A DNA stretch of 64,000 nt from Pseudomonas sp. 8O. GTDB lineage: Bacteria > Pseudomonadota > Gammaproteobacteria > Pseudomonadales > Pseudomonadaceae. Position numbers and translations under genes: made by a program. The notes beneath the pieces were generated by a model. The model worked only from the letters and a program-made list of their open reading frames with translations, was not told the origin of the DNA and did not search any database. Shown here in pieces: positions 13,590-24,263 of this stretch. Where the stretch lies: contig NZ_LR733265.1 of assembly GCF_902506495.1 (NCBI RefSeq), positions 1,322,868 through 1,386,867 of the forward strand, read 5' to 3'. Each line of letters begins with the position of its first letter. The first letter of the stretch is position 1.

Positions 13590-15221
13590 TCACGCAGTTT
13601 TGAGCTGGAGTTTCAACGCCACCAACAGCGAACGCAGCTCGGCGGGCTGCACCGGTTTCGACAGGATCGGAATATCGCTGTCGCCCACCTGTTCCTGCAC
13701 ACGACGCACGTCGTGCCCGGTCATGATGATCGCCGGCACCCTGCGCCCACTGCTGCGCCGCACGTGCCGGATGCAGTCGGCCCCCGACGCTTCGGTGCCG
13801 AGGTCGAAGTCGGTCACCACCAGATCGAAATGCGCAGAGGCATCGGGCAGCGTGCTGAAGGTGGCGACTTCGCAGCCCCATTTCTGCAGCAAGGTGGCGG
13901 TGGCCATAAGCACGTTCTGGTCATCCTCGATCAGGCACACGCGCAAGCCATCGAGCATGCGCGGTGCCTGCAGGCCAACGCCCTTGGCGGTGGACATCTC
14001 GCGCGGCGCCTCGACGTGCTGCAGGCCGTCGATCACCACCCGTGTGCCGCGTGCCTCCACGGAGCGAATGCTCACATGCATGTCCATCAACGCTCCCAGA
14101 CGCCTGACGATGGCCAGGCCGAGGCCCATTCCCTCGACATCGCTGTCTCGCTCCTGACGCACGCGGTAGAACTCCTCGAAGATGTTGTCGAGATGGCCGG
14201 CGGCGATGCCGCGCCCTTTGTCGTAGACCTCGATGGCAACGCCTGCCCGCCGGCGACGACAGGCGATCAGCACTGGTTTTCCTGGCGCATATTTCAGGGC
14301 ATTGGACAGCAGGTTCTGCAGCATGGTGGTGAGCAACACCGGGTCGGCGCACACATGCAGCGACGGGCAGCGCAGGCGCATCTCGACTCCGGCCCAGCGC
14401 GCCGCCTCGGCATTCTGCTGGATGAGTTGCTGCAGCAGGCCACGCAGCTCCAGCGACTCCAACTGCGGCACCACCTTGCCGCTGTCGAGCGAGTACATAT
14501 CGAGAATCGTGCGAAACAGACGTGCGACGCTGTGCAGTGATTTGTCGATGTTCTCTACCAGGCGCCGCTGCTCGGTGCCCAGGCTGCTGTCGCGCAGGCA
14601 GGCGGTGAACAGGCTGATGGAATGAATGGGTTGTCTCAAGTCGTGGCTGGCCTGGGCGAGAAACTGCGACTTGGCCCGATTGGCAGCCTGCTCGGCCTCG
14701 GCCGCCTGGCGCGAGCGCTTGAGCAGCACGTGCATGTAGGCCGGCGCCATCAAGGTGGTGAGCAGCAGCGTGACGATCAGGTAGGGCTGCGATTGCCAGT
14801 ACGCCGACAGGCTGGCGGCCACACTCAGCGACAGCAGCGCCAGCAGGGTGGCCAGCAGCAGGTAGCCGGAACCGTAGCGCAAGCCATAACCGATGGTGAC
14901 CCAGATCAGGATCGCGTAGACCGGCAGCATGGCCGCGCCACCACATGCCAGGACCACCGTGATGCCGGCATAGTCGGTGAGCATGGTGATCAGACGGCGC
15001 CCGCGATAGCTGCCCGGACGACGTCGGATATCGAACCAGATCAGTGTGGCAGCGACGCTGAAGACACCCTCGAGGAGAAAGACCTTCCATACCAGCGCCG
15101 GATCGATCAGCGCGAGATGGTAGAGGATCACGATGTAGCAGGCGGCGACCGACATGAAGATCATCCGCACCCCGGCCTGGGCGCGTTCGGTGTCGTAAGC
15201 GGCGGAGACATTCCGGTACAT
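13590..15221 (-). CDS. Hybrid sensor histidine kinase with C-terminal receiver
   Basis: The 543-residue protein has about six N-terminal transmembrane helices (about 20-180), a HisKA domain with the H-box ASHDLRQPIHSISLF, an HATPase domain with N-box LLSNALKYAP and glycine boxes DKGRGI and GMGLGLAIV, and a C-terminal receiver (VCLIEDDQNV, phospho-acceptor in VVTDFDLG). No periplasmic sensor domain is seen, so the membrane helices themselves may sense. The start at ATG 15221 follows AGGGA; a longer reading to 15311 lacks support. The convergent LuxR-type regulator is the likely partner, with the receiver either tuning or competing for phosphate. Confidence 0.85.
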   Translation of the reverse strand: MYRNVSAAYDTERAQAGVRMIFMSVAACYIVILYHLALIDPALVWKVFLLEGVFSVAATLIWFDIRRRPGSYRGRRLITMLTDYAGITVVLACGGAAMLPVYAILIWVTIGYGLRYGSGYLLLATLLALLSLSVAASLSAYWQSQPYLIVTLLLTTLMAPAYMHVLLKRSRQAAEAEQAANRAKSQFLAQASHDLRQPIHSISLFTACLRDSSLGTEQRRLVENIDKSLHSVARLFRTILDMYSLDSGKVVPQLESLELRGLLQQLIQQNAEAARWAGVEMRLRCPSLHVCADPVLLTTMLQNLLSNALKYAPGKPVLIACRRRRAGVAIEVYDKGRGIAAGHLDNIFEEFYRVRQERDSDVEGMGLGLAIVRRLGALMDMHVSIRSVEARGTRVVIDGLQHVEAPREMSTAKGVGLQAPRMLDGLRVCLIEDDQNVLMATATLLQKWGCEVATFSTLPDASAHFDLVVTDFDLGTEASGADCIRHVRRSSGRRVPAIIMTGHDVRRVQEQVGDSDIPILSKPVQPAELRSLLVALKLQLKTA

Positions 15222-15417
15222 GACATTTCCCTGCTGATGACAGCGCATGTGGTCGTATCGGCACCTTAGGCCGGAGCCTGCAGCCAGCGCAAGGAGCTGC
15301 CTGGCAGGCACAACGACACTAGTACACCCGTACTATTTCGCGCGTCCCCACCCGTTCCTAGAATCCGGGCAACGCCTCGGCACAGGGTCGGGGCCCGGTC
15401 ATAGAAGGGAATGTCTG

Positions 15418-15786
15418 ATGAACACCAAAGGAACCCTGGGTGTCCTGATGAGCGTCGCCGTGCTGGCCTCGCTGAGCGGCTGCCTGGCGCAGAACACGCA
15501 AACCCAGGGGCTGCAGAACACCCAGTTGGCCAACGATCCATGCGCGCCGAACGCGACCAGCAACCTGATCGCTACCGGGCGCAGCCTGCTGGAGATGGCC
15601 AACACCGTGTTGGAGACTCAGCAGAGCTTCAATGGCAACTCGGCGACCTATGCAAAACGCATGGAAGTTGCGGAGAACGCGCAGAAGGTCAACCAGGGCC
15701 ATAACGTGCTGAATGACGTGGAGAACCTCGCGGGCATGGGCCAGCAGCCCTGCGTGCCCGCTGCATCTAACAGCGCAGCACGCTAG
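15418..15786 (+). CDS. Small putative lipoprotein of unknown function
   Basis: The 122-residue protein has a signal peptide with lipobox LSGC (Cys at about residue 22), predicting a lipid-anchored protein in the cell envelope. The mature part is about 100 residues, helical, rich in Asn and Gln, with two Cys (in NDPCAP and QQPCVP) that could form a disulfide. GAAGGGA lies 7 bp before ATG 15418. I recognise no family. It is monocistronic, between the divergent hybrid kinase and the convergent diguanylate cyclase. Confidence 0.75.
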   Translation: MNTKGTLGVLMSVAVLASLSGCLAQNTQTQGLQNTQLANDPCAPNATSNLIATGRSLLEMANTVLETQQSFNGNSATYAKRMEVAENAQKVNQGHNVLNDVENLAGMGQQPCVPAASNSAAR

Positions 15787-15793
15787 CCGGCAC

Positions 15794-16894
15794 TCAAAGT
15801 CGCACGTCGAATTTGTCCAATAGCAGCTCGGTCGGTATGTCGGCGCTGACCAGCTGGTTGCGTCCGCGCTGCTTACCGCTGTAAAGGCGACGATCAGCGG
15901 CGCGGTAGAGCTCGGCGGCGCTGCGGCCGTCCACGGGCCAGGTGGCCAGGCCGAAGGTGGCGGACAGCGCGATCTGCTCACCGTCGTACTCAAGCGGCTG
16001 TTCGGCGATCTGCTTGCGCAGTTTGTCCACCAGCGGGTCGGCGCCAGTGCTGTCGGTATAACGTAGTAGCAGGCCGAACTCCTCCCCACCCAGGCGACCG
16101 AGAAAGTCGGTCACGCGCAGGCGCTGCTGCAGGATCTGGCAGATGTGCTGCAGCGCCATGTCGCCCGCCTCGTGCCCCCACTGATCGTTGACCTGCTTGA
16201 AGTGATCGACGTCGAGCAGCACCAGTACCAGATGGCCGTTGCTGCGCTCGGCCTCCTGAATGCTGCGTTGCAGGGCGTGCTGAAAGCTGCCGCGGCTGGC
16301 CACGCCGGTCAGTGAATCGGTCTGCGCCAGGCGCTGCAACTCCTCGTAGGCCTGCATGCGCAAGCCATCGTAGATGTGCACGAACACCAGGATCAGCACG
16401 CCGCACAAGGCGGCGTTGCCCAGGTCGATCAGGCCGTGTGTATCCAGGGTCAGGTGGTTGTCGGCGAAGTACAGCAAAAGCCCGGCGAACATGAAGGGGG
16501 CGGTGAGCAGGAAGGCGCGCTGCTTGCCCAGCAGCAGGTAAGCCAGCAGCGGGATCATGTACAGCCAGACGAACGCCGCCGCTGAGGCGTCCGGCATGAC
16601 GATGATGTAGAGGATGAAGCAGAAGGTCGGGATCAGGTACAGGTAGATCCACAGGTACAGATGACGGGCACGCTCGATGCGCCAGGCGCCGAACAGCAAC
16701 AGCGCAGTGCACAGCACTTCGACGATGGCGAAGGGATAGTTGCCGGCCAGGGCCTGCAGCACGGCAAAGCCGCCCAGGGTCAGGCCGGTGGCGAGCAGGA
16801 TAGTGCGCATCAGCTTGCGCTTGCCCGACTCGCGCAGCCCTTCGCAGTGCCCTGCGCCTACATCCCTGTGATCGTTATAGTTGCCGTCACTCAT
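15794..16894 (-). CDS. Membrane-bound diguanylate cyclase (GGDEF)
   Basis: The 366-residue protein has six hydrophobic helices (about 30-185) followed by a GGDEF domain (about 187-350). The active-site motif is GGEEF (269-273), with substrate and metal residues in LLDVDHFKQVNDQWGHEAGD. An inhibitory RxxD site (RVTD, 260-263) lies the canonical five residues upstream, so product inhibition by c-di-GMP is expected. The N-terminal membrane module lacks a named sensory domain. ATG 16894 is used; initiation inside the first 28 charged residues (for example at MRTILL) is possible. Confidence 0.88.
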   Translation of the reverse strand: MSDGNYNDHRDVGAGHCEGLRESGKRKLMRTILLATGLTLGGFAVLQALAGNYPFAIVEVLCTALLLFGAWRIERARHLYLWIYLYLIPTFCFILYIIVMPDASAAAFVWLYMIPLLAYLLLGKQRAFLLTAPFMFAGLLLYFADNHLTLDTHGLIDLGNAALCGVLILVFVHIYDGLRMQAYEELQRLAQTDSLTGVASRGSFQHALQRSIQEAERSNGHLVLVLLDVDHFKQVNDQWGHEAGDMALQHICQILQQRLRVTDFLGRLGGEEFGLLLRYTDSTGADPLVDKLRKQIAEQPLEYDGEQIALSATFGLATWPVDGRSAAELYRAADRRLYSGKQRGRNQLVSADIPTELLLDKFDVRL

Positions 16895-16977
16895 CTTGGT
16901 GCCCAGCGCTGCCGCCCTCAGCGGTGCGCAGCCCCCCGCTGCGCACCATCAGGCAACTATAGACGGCCTTGCCTGTT

Positions 16978-18276
16978 TTACACCGCGTAACCCAGCACGC
17001 GCGGCAGCCACAGGGCGATTTCCGGGAAGATCGCCACCAGCAGCAGGGCGCTGGACATCACCACGACGAATAGCGCGGCCCAGCCGACGGTCTGTTCCAG
17101 GCGTATCTTGGCGACCTCCGCCGTGACCATCAGGTTGATCGCCACTGGTGGGGTGAACTGACCGATGGCGATGTTCATCGCCAACAGGATGCCGAACCAC
17201 ACCGGGTTCCAGCCGAAGTGCTGCATCACCGGAATCAGGATCGGCATCAGGATCAGGTAGATGGAGATGGCATCGAGCAGCATGCCGGCCAGCAGCACGG
17301 CAAGCATCACCAGCGCCAGCAGCACCCAGCCGTTATCCGACAGCGAGATCAGCCATTCGGCCAGATGACGGAAGGTGCCGAGCATGGTGCCGGCCCAGGC
17401 GAAGATGCCGGCCAGGGCGATGATCAGCATCACCACACCGGAGATCACCCCAGCCTCGCCACACAGGCGCCAGAGGCTGCGCCAGTCCAGCTCGCGGGTG
17501 ACGAACAGGCCGACCAGCACGCCGTAGGTCACGCCGACCACGGCCGCTTCAGTGGGCGTGAACAGCCCGCTGCGCAGGCCGCCGAGGATCAGTATCGGGG
17601 CGAACAGCGCCGGCAGCGCCTGCTTGAAGCTCTCGCCCAGCGGCGGACGCTCACCCTGCTCCGGGGACTCCCAGCCGTAACGGCGCGACAGCAGCCAGGC
17701 CGGCAGCAACAGCACCAGGCCGGCCAGGATGCCGGGGAACAGGCCGGCGGCGAACAGAGCGCGCAGGTCCACGCCCGGCACCACGATGGAGTAAAGGATC
17801 AGCGCAATCGACGGCGGAATCAGGATCGCCGTCGAGGCCGACGCGGCGATCAGCGTGGCGGAGAACGGTCTCGGATAACCCGCCTTGGTCATGCTCGGCA
17901 GCATCACCATGGCCACGGCGGCGGCATCGGCCGGACCGGAGCCGCTTATGCCGCCCATGATCAGGCACACCAGCACCGCGACCATGGCCAGGCCACCGTG
18001 ACGCGGGCCGATCAACGCCTGGGCGAAGCGCACCAGCCGCAGCGCCACACCGGCTTTCTCGAACACCAGGCCGGTGAGGATGAACAACGGAATGGCGATC
18101 AGCGGGTACTTGGCCACGCCGTTGTAGGTGTTGGTGCCGAGGGTGGCGAGCATGTCCGGCGACAGGCCGGCAATGATGCCGATGGCGCCGGACAGGCCAA
18201 GAGCGAAGGCCACCGGCACACCGAGTGCCAGCAGCACGGCGAAACTGAGGATCAGCCAGAGATCAGGGCTCATCAC
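16978..18276 (-). CDS. dctM: TRAP transporter large permease, DctM family
   Basis: The 432-residue protein is highly hydrophobic, with about 12 transmembrane helices and the DctM family segments LPVAFALG-like at the N-terminus and GGISGSGPADAAAVAMVMLPSM. It forms the Na+-driven translocation channel of a tripartite TRAP transporter for carboxylates or related acids. It overlaps dctQ by 14 bp and is the last gene of dctP-dctQ-dctM. The substrate cannot be fixed from the permease. Confidence 0.92.
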   Translation of the reverse strand: MMSPDLWLILSFAVLLALGVPVAFALGLSGAIGIIAGLSPDMLATLGTNTYNGVAKYPLIAIPLFILTGLVFEKAGVALRLVRFAQALIGPRHGGLAMVAVLVCLIMGGISGSGPADAAAVAMVMLPSMTKAGYPRPFSATLIAASASTAILIPPSIALILYSIVVPGVDLRALFAAGLFPGILAGLVLLLPAWLLSRRYGWESPEQGERPPLGESFKQALPALFAPILILGGLRSGLFTPTEAAVVGVTYGVLVGLFVTRELDWRSLWRLCGEAGVISGVVMLIIALAGIFAWAGTMLGTFRHLAEWLISLSDNGWVLLALVMLAVLLAGMLLDAISIYLILMPILIPVMQHFGWNPVWFGILLAMNIAIGQFTPPVAINLMVTAEVAKIRLEQTVGWAALFVVVMSSALLLVAIFPEIALWLPRVLGYAV

Positions 18277-18739
18277 TGATCCTCCCGCGCAGACGATCGA
18301 CGGTCATCTGGGTCAGGCGCACGAACACCAGCAGTGCCAGGATCGGCAGCCAGATCACGTACCACCAGTTGGGCAGGCCGAGGCCGGGCGACTCGGAATC
18401 CCACTGGAATTCCTCCCAGGCGAACTGGCCACCGAACCAGCACACCAGAGCCAGCACCAGCACGCCGGCCAGCCACTGCAACAGGATCAGCGGCGTGCGC
18501 AGACGCGGGAACATGCGCTCCAGCAGGCCGATACGAATGTGCCGGTTGCTGCGCATGGCCACCGAGGCACCGGCGAAGGTGAGGATGACCAGCAGGAACA
18601 CCGAGATTTCCTCGGTGAAGGCAAAGGATGCATCGGTGAAATAACGCACCACGACGTTGGCCAGGCTGATCAGACTGATGATCACCAGGGCCAGGGTGGC
18701 GAGCACGCGCTCCAGCGGCGCGTCGACTTGCTTGCTCAT
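18263..18739 (-). CDS. dctQ: TRAP transporter small permease, DctQ family
   Basis: The 158-residue protein has four transmembrane helices and the DctQ motif AMRSNRHIRIGLL after helix 2. It associates with DctM in the inner membrane. ATG 18739 is chosen because it gives a normal family length and follows an AGG; a longer reading to 18856 would run through the palindromic repeat. A repeat-containing gap of 156 bp separates it from dctP, which may lower downstream expression relative to the binding protein. Confidence 0.9.
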   Translation of the reverse strand: MSKQVDAPLERVLATLALVIISLISLANVVVRYFTDASFAFTEEISVFLLVILTFAGASVAMRSNRHIRIGLLERMFPRLRTPLILLQWLAGVLVLALVCWFGGQFAWEEFQWDSESPGLGLPNWWYVIWLPILALLVFVRLTQMTVDRLRGRISDEP

Positions 18740-18801
18740 AAGAACCTCGAACGACCGGAGCAATACGCTCATGCGGTGGCGCCCCCTGCCCTCTCCCCCG
18801 G

Positions 18802-18827
18802 CCCCTCTCCCGCAAGCGGGAGAGGGG
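18802..18827. repeat. Perfect 12-bp palindrome between dctP and dctQ
   Basis: CCCCTCTCCCGC-AA-GCGGGAGAGGGG would form a very stable hairpin in the dctPQM transcript. Such intra-operon hairpins often stabilise or attenuate mRNA, giving more binding protein than permease. Related arms occur at 12250-12365. Confidence 0.75.
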
Positions 18828-18895
18828 AGCAGAGCTGGCTGATGGGCAACCACCACTACGCCCCGTAGTGTGGGCTTCCGGTCAGATGAAACGAA

Positions 18896-19897
18896 TCAGG
18901 GCTGGGCCACGGCCTTGCGCGCGGCGTCCATCAGCGCATCGCCGATGCGCGGTGCCCATTTCTCATGCACGCTGGACGTGGCTTCGACGAAGGCCGCGCG
19001 CTCGGCGTCGCTCAGTTCGATCACTTCCACGCCGCGCTCACGCACGTCGAGCAGGCGCTGCGCCTGGGCGCCGCGCGACAGTTCGATCTCCCACTTGCCG
19101 GCGTCGATAGCGGCCTGGCTGAGCAGCTCGCGATCCTCCTCGGGCAGGGATTTCCATACGCGCTGGTTGACGGCGAACACCAGCGGGTCGGCCATGTAGT
19201 CCCACAGGGTCAGGTACTTCTGGCCAACCTGGTCGACACGCGCCACGTCGAATACCGACAGCGGGTTTTCCTGGCCGTCCACCGCGCCGGTGGTCAGTGC
19301 CGGCTTGGCATCGGCCCAGCTCATTTGCGTCGGGTTGGCGCCGAGGGCGGTGAAGGTGTCCTGGAACAGTGGCGAGCCAACCACGCGGATCTTCAGGCCG
19401 GCCATGTCGGCGGGGCTGCGCACCGGCTTGGCCGAGTTGGACAGCTGGCGGAAGCCGTTCTCACCCCAGGCCAGCGGTACGATGCCGCGTTGCTCGATGG
19501 CGGCGAAAGCCAGCTTGCCGGCTTCGCCCTGGGTGATGGCGTCGAGGTCGGCATCGTTCTTCATCAAAAACGGCAGGGAGAACAGGTTGAGTTCCGGCAC
19601 CTGCGGCGACCAGTTGATCGTCGAGCCCACGGCCATGTCGATCAGGCCCGAGCGCATGGCGGAAAACTCCTTGGTCTGGTCGCCGGCGACCAGCTGCGCA
19701 TTGGGGTACACGCGCAGGGTGATGCGCCCCTCGGAGCGCTCGTTGACCAGATCGGCCCACTTCTGCGCGGCCTGGCCCCAGGGGAAGGCGTCGGAAAGTA
19801 CAGTGGAAACGGAGTATTCACGCGCCTGCGCGGTGGCGCACAGGGCGGTCAGCGCAGCGCCGGCGGCGAGCGCGCAGAAGAGTCGCTTGAGTTTCAT
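18896..19897 (-). CDS. dctP: TRAP transporter periplasmic substrate-binding protein, DctP family
   Basis: The 333-residue protein has a Sec signal peptide (MKLKRLFCALAAGAALTAL...AQA) and the DctP fold, with the family segment GLKIRVVGSPLFQDTFTALGANPTQMSWAD carrying the conserved arginine that binds the substrate carboxylate. It captures an organic acid in the periplasm and delivers it to DctQM. ATG 19897 starts a clean signal peptide. The gene is divergent from the sigma-54 activator gene, which could control it, although I found no good -24/-12 promoter in front of dctP. Confidence 0.9.
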   Translation of the reverse strand: MKLKRLFCALAAGAALTALCATAQAREYSVSTVLSDAFPWGQAAQKWADLVNERSEGRITLRVYPNAQLVAGDQTKEFSAMRSGLIDMAVGSTINWSPQVPELNLFSLPFLMKNDADLDAITQGEAGKLAFAAIEQRGIVPLAWGENGFRQLSNSAKPVRSPADMAGLKIRVVGSPLFQDTFTALGANPTQMSWADAKPALTTGAVDGQENPLSVFDVARVDQVGQKYLTLWDYMADPLVFAVNQRVWKSLPEEDRELLSQAAIDAGKWEIELSRGAQAQRLLDVRERGVEVIELSDAERAAFVEATSSVHEKWAPRIGDALMDAARKAVAQP

Positions 19898-20197
19898 CGG
19901 GGCGTCCTTGTATGGATCTTGGTCATTGTCGTTGTGGCACCGGCAAAGCGGTGCGGATCCAGCGGCGGGCGGATGGCTCGCCTGGCGCACCTGGTCGGCA
20001 CGCAAATAGGGACACGGCAGGTGTCACGGCTGCCGGGCAGGCCTTGTGGGCGATCGGCAGGTGCCGGCGGGTTACGCGCGGCCGCCCAACTATTCCAGAA
20101 GCGCGCAGCGAATGCCATTGTCCGATGACTGTTGACGTTGCCCGGCCTGATCGGCGCTGCCCATAATCACCGGCATCTCACTTCCGGACACTCGCCC

Positions 20198-21658
<1,461 letters not shown>

Positions 21659-21671
21659 ACGCCTCACCCTG

Positions 21672-22435
21672 TAGGAGCCGGCTTGCCGACGATCCCTCAG
21701 TGTTCGCCTCCCGACCTGATCGCGAGCAAGCTCGCTCCTACAAAAAAGCGTGGCGGGCCGCAATTACGTAGCCCGGATGAAATCCGGGGATCAGGCGCCC
21801 ACAGAAGCCCCGGATTGCATCCGGGCTACCCGCGCGCCCCTTGCGTAGGAGCCGGCTTGCCGGCGATCCCTCGATCTTCGTCTCCCGATCTGATCGCGAG
21901 CAAGCTCGCTCCTACAAAAAGCGTGGCCGGCCGCAATTACGTAGCCCGGATGAAATCCGGGAGCAGGCACCCATAAAGCTCCCGGATTGCATCCGGGCTA
22001 CCCGCGCGCCCCTTGCGTAGGAGCCGGCTTGCCGGCGATCCCTCAGTGTCCGCCTGCCGATCTGATCGCGGGCAAGCTCGCTCCTACAAAAAGCGTGGCC
22101 GGCCGCAATTGCGTAGCCCGGATGAAATCCGGGGATCAGGCGCCCACAGAAGCCCCGGATTGCATCCGGGCTACCCGTGCGCCCCTTGCGTAGGAGCCGG
22201 CTTGCCGGCGATCCCTCAGTGTCCGCCTGCCGATCTGATCGCGAGCAAGCTCGCTCCTACAAAAAGCGTGGCCGGCCGTAATTACGTAGCCCGGATGAAA
22301 TCCGGGATCAGGCGCCCACAAAGCTCCCGGATTGCATCCGGGCTACCCGCGCCATCGCTTGCGTAGGAGCTGGCTTGCCGGCGATCCCTCAGTGTCCGCC
22401 TGCCGATCTGATCGCGAGCAAGCTCGCTCCTACAG
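21672..22435. repeat. Tandem array of 172/173-bp composite REP units (4.4 copies)
   Basis: Units begin at 21672, 21845, 22017, 22190 and 22362, a period of 172-173 bp, with the last copy only half present. Each unit holds two palindromic modules: GTAGGAGCCGGCTTGCC...GCAAGCTCGCTCCTAC, and GTAGCCCGGATGAAATCCGGG...CCCGGATTGCATCCGGGCTAC. Single modules of both kinds are scattered through the window. Copies differ by a few bases, so the array grew by tandem duplication. It is not a CRISPR: there are no unique spacers. Confidence 0.92.
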
Positions 22436-22467
22436 GACGACGCGACTCACGCACCCAGACGTCTAGA

Positions 22468-22530
22468 AATCTGGACAAATTATCCACCAAATAATCCATT
22501 AATCTGGACAAATTCCATAATTATGGACAA
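22468..22530. promoter_or_regulatory. Repeated upstream sites, probable enhancer for the sigma-54 activator
   Basis: AATCTGGACAAATT occurs at 22468-22481 and 22501-22514, exactly 33 bp (about three helical turns) apart. A third GGACAA lies at 22525-22530, preceded by the palindrome CCATAATTATGG (22515-22526). They lie 100-160 bp upstream of a -24/-12 promoter, the right distance for an enhancer-binding protein. Confidence 0.6.
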
Positions 22531-22629
22531 GCGATTCACCACCCCCAGCCTCACGTACGTACCCAAACCAGCCCGAAAACCCCGTCGGGAGCGGCTTCCC
22601 GCCCTATCGACCAAAGTCGTAACGCCGCC

Positions 22630-22645
22630 TGGCACGACTCTGGCT
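22630..22645 (+). promoter_or_regulatory. Sigma-54 (-24/-12) promoter for the GntP operon
   Basis: TGGCAC-GACTC-TGGCT has the invariant GG and GC dinucleotides 12 bp apart, start to start, and matches TGGCAC-N5-TTGCW except for one base. It lies 88 bp before the permease start codon and downstream of the repeated sites at 22468-22530. Confidence 0.7.
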
Positions 22646-22732
22646 CTGTATCCGGCAAAGGCACGCTGCCGCATCCGCGCCTTCCGATAAAACGGCCTCG
22701 AGCCGCTAGAACAACAACAAAAGGAACCACCC

Positions 22733-24118
22733 ATGGGTACCCTCGGTATTCTGATTTCCCTCGCATTGTTGATGTACCTCGCCTATCGCGGCATCAACGT
22801 CCTGATCCTCGCCCCGCTGCTGGCCCTGCTGGCGTTGCTGTTCGCCGGCGATATCGCCCTGCTGCTGCCCACCTACACCCAGGTGTTCATGAAGGCCATG
22901 GGCGGCTATGTGATCCAGTTCTTCCCGCTGTTTTTGCTCGGCGCCTTGTTCGGCAAGTTGATGGACGACTCGGGATCAGCGCGCGCTATCGCCCACGGCA
23001 TCGTCGCCAAGGTCGGCAGCGAGCGGGCGATTCTGGCCATCGTGCTGGCGTGCGGCATCCTCACCTACGGCGGCGTGTCGCTGTTCGTGGTGGCCTTCGC
23101 CGTGTACCCGATCGGCGCCGCGCTGTTCCGCGAGGCGGGCATTCCCAAACGCCTGATCCCCGGTGCCATCGCCCTCGGCTCGTTCACCTTCACCATGACC
23201 GCGCTGCCCGGCACCCCGGCGATCCAGAACGCCATTCCCAACCCCTTCTTCGGCACCGACGCATTCGCAGCCCCGGGCCTGGGAGTGATCGCCGGCCTGA
23301 TCATGTTCGGCCTCGGCACCTGGTGGCTCACTGCGCAGTCGCGCAAGTTGATGGCGGCGGGCGAAGGTTACGGCGAGCACCGCGACGACCCGGTCGTCGA
23401 AGAGCGCCGCGACATTCCCGGTTTCTGGCTGGCGCTGCTGCCGATCTTCGTGGTCATCGGCCTCAACTTCCTGATGGCCAAGCAGATTCTGCCGAGCGTC
23501 GACACCAGCTACCTGGCCAAGCCGGAATACGGCGGCCTGCAGGATGCCAAGTCGCTGATCGGTATCTGGTCGATCATCGTCGCTCTCAGCGCCGCCATCG
23601 TGCTGCTGATCGCGATGCACTGGAAGCGCTGGATGGACCTGAAGAAGAGCGTCAACGACGGCGCCTTCGGTTCCATGCTGCCGATCCTCAACACCGCCGC
23701 CGAGGTGGGTTACGGCACGGTGATCGCATCCTTGGCCGGCTTCGTGATCATCCGTGACCTGGTACTGGGCGTCTCCAGCAACCCGCTGATCTCCGAAGCG
23801 GTGGCGGTGAACATCCTCGCCGGTATCACCGGTTCGGCCTCCGGCGGCATGTCCATCGCGCTGAAGACCCTCGGTGCGCAGTACCTGGAAATGGCCAACG
23901 CCGCCGGCATCAGCCCCGAGCTGCTGCACCGCGTCGCCGCCATGGCCTCGGGCTGCATGGACACCCTGCCGCACAACGGCGCGGTGATCTCGCTGCTGGC
24001 GATCTGCAAGCTCACCCACCGCGAGTCGTACAAGTTCATTTTCGTTAACACCGTGGCCTTCCCGATGGTGGCACTGGCCGTGGTCATCACGCTGGGCACG
24101 CTGTTCGGCAGTTTCTAA
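22733..24118 (+). CDS. GntP-family permease
   Basis: The 461-residue inner-membrane protein has about 12 hydrophobic helices with GntP segments such as ALPGTPAIQNAIP and GITGSASGGMSIALKTLG. The family carries gluconate and short hydroxy acids; members beside CoA-transferases and sigma-54 activators usually serve 3-hydroxybutyrate or similar short-chain acids. AAAAGGAACC provides the ribosome-binding site. It heads an operon with the CoA-transferase, separated by 145 bp containing one REP module. Substrate assignment is inference from context. Confidence 0.88.
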   Translation: MGTLGILISLALLMYLAYRGINVLILAPLLALLALLFAGDIALLLPTYTQVFMKAMGGYVIQFFPLFLLGALFGKLMDDSGSARAIAHGIVAKVGSERAILAIVLACGILTYGGVSLFVVAFAVYPIGAALFREAGIPKRLIPGAIALGSFTFTMTALPGTPAIQNAIPNPFFGTDAFAAPGLGVIAGLIMFGLGTWWLTAQSRKLMAAGEGYGEHRDDPVVEERRDIPGFWLALLPIFVVIGLNFLMAKQILPSVDTSYLAKPEYGGLQDAKSLIGIWSIIVALSAAIVLLIAMHWKRWMDLKKSVNDGAFGSMLPILNTAAEVGYGTVIASLAGFVIIRDLVLGVSSNPLISEAVAVNILAGITGSASGGMSIALKTLGAQYLEMANAAGISPELLHRVAAMASGCMDTLPHNGAVISLLAICKLTHRESYKFIFVNTVAFPMVALAVVITLGTLFGSF

Positions 24119-24171
24119 GCCATAAGCCTCCAGGAGCCCTCCAGACGCTGCACTGTCGCTCAACAAAAGGT

Positions 24172-24235
24172 GTAGGAGCCAGCTTGCTGGCGAATGCTTT
24201 TGAACCGCATGGATCGCCGGCAAGCCGGCTCCTAC
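24172..24235. repeat. Single REP module (GTAGGAGCC...GGCTCCTAC)
   Basis: An inverted pair of GTAGGAGCCAGCTTGCTGGCG and CGCCGGCAAGCCGGCTCCTAC lies between the permease and CoA-transferase genes. It is the same module as in the 21672-22435 array, here as one copy. Confidence 0.85.
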
Positions 24236-24263
24236 ATGGCCCCTTCGTCACGAGTACCCGTTA

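Noticed and set aside
17218..18279. Long plus-strand frame opposite dctM, rich in His and Gln
   Set aside because: The amino-acid composition is that of an antisense read of hydrophobic codons; dctM is unambiguous.
19897..20197. Sigma-54 promoter in front of dctP
   Set aside because: The best minus-strand candidate near 19941-19962 lacks the essential GG of the -24 element.
21672..22435. CRISPR array
   Set aside because: The period is 172-173 bp, the whole unit repeats without unique spacers, and no cas genes are nearby.
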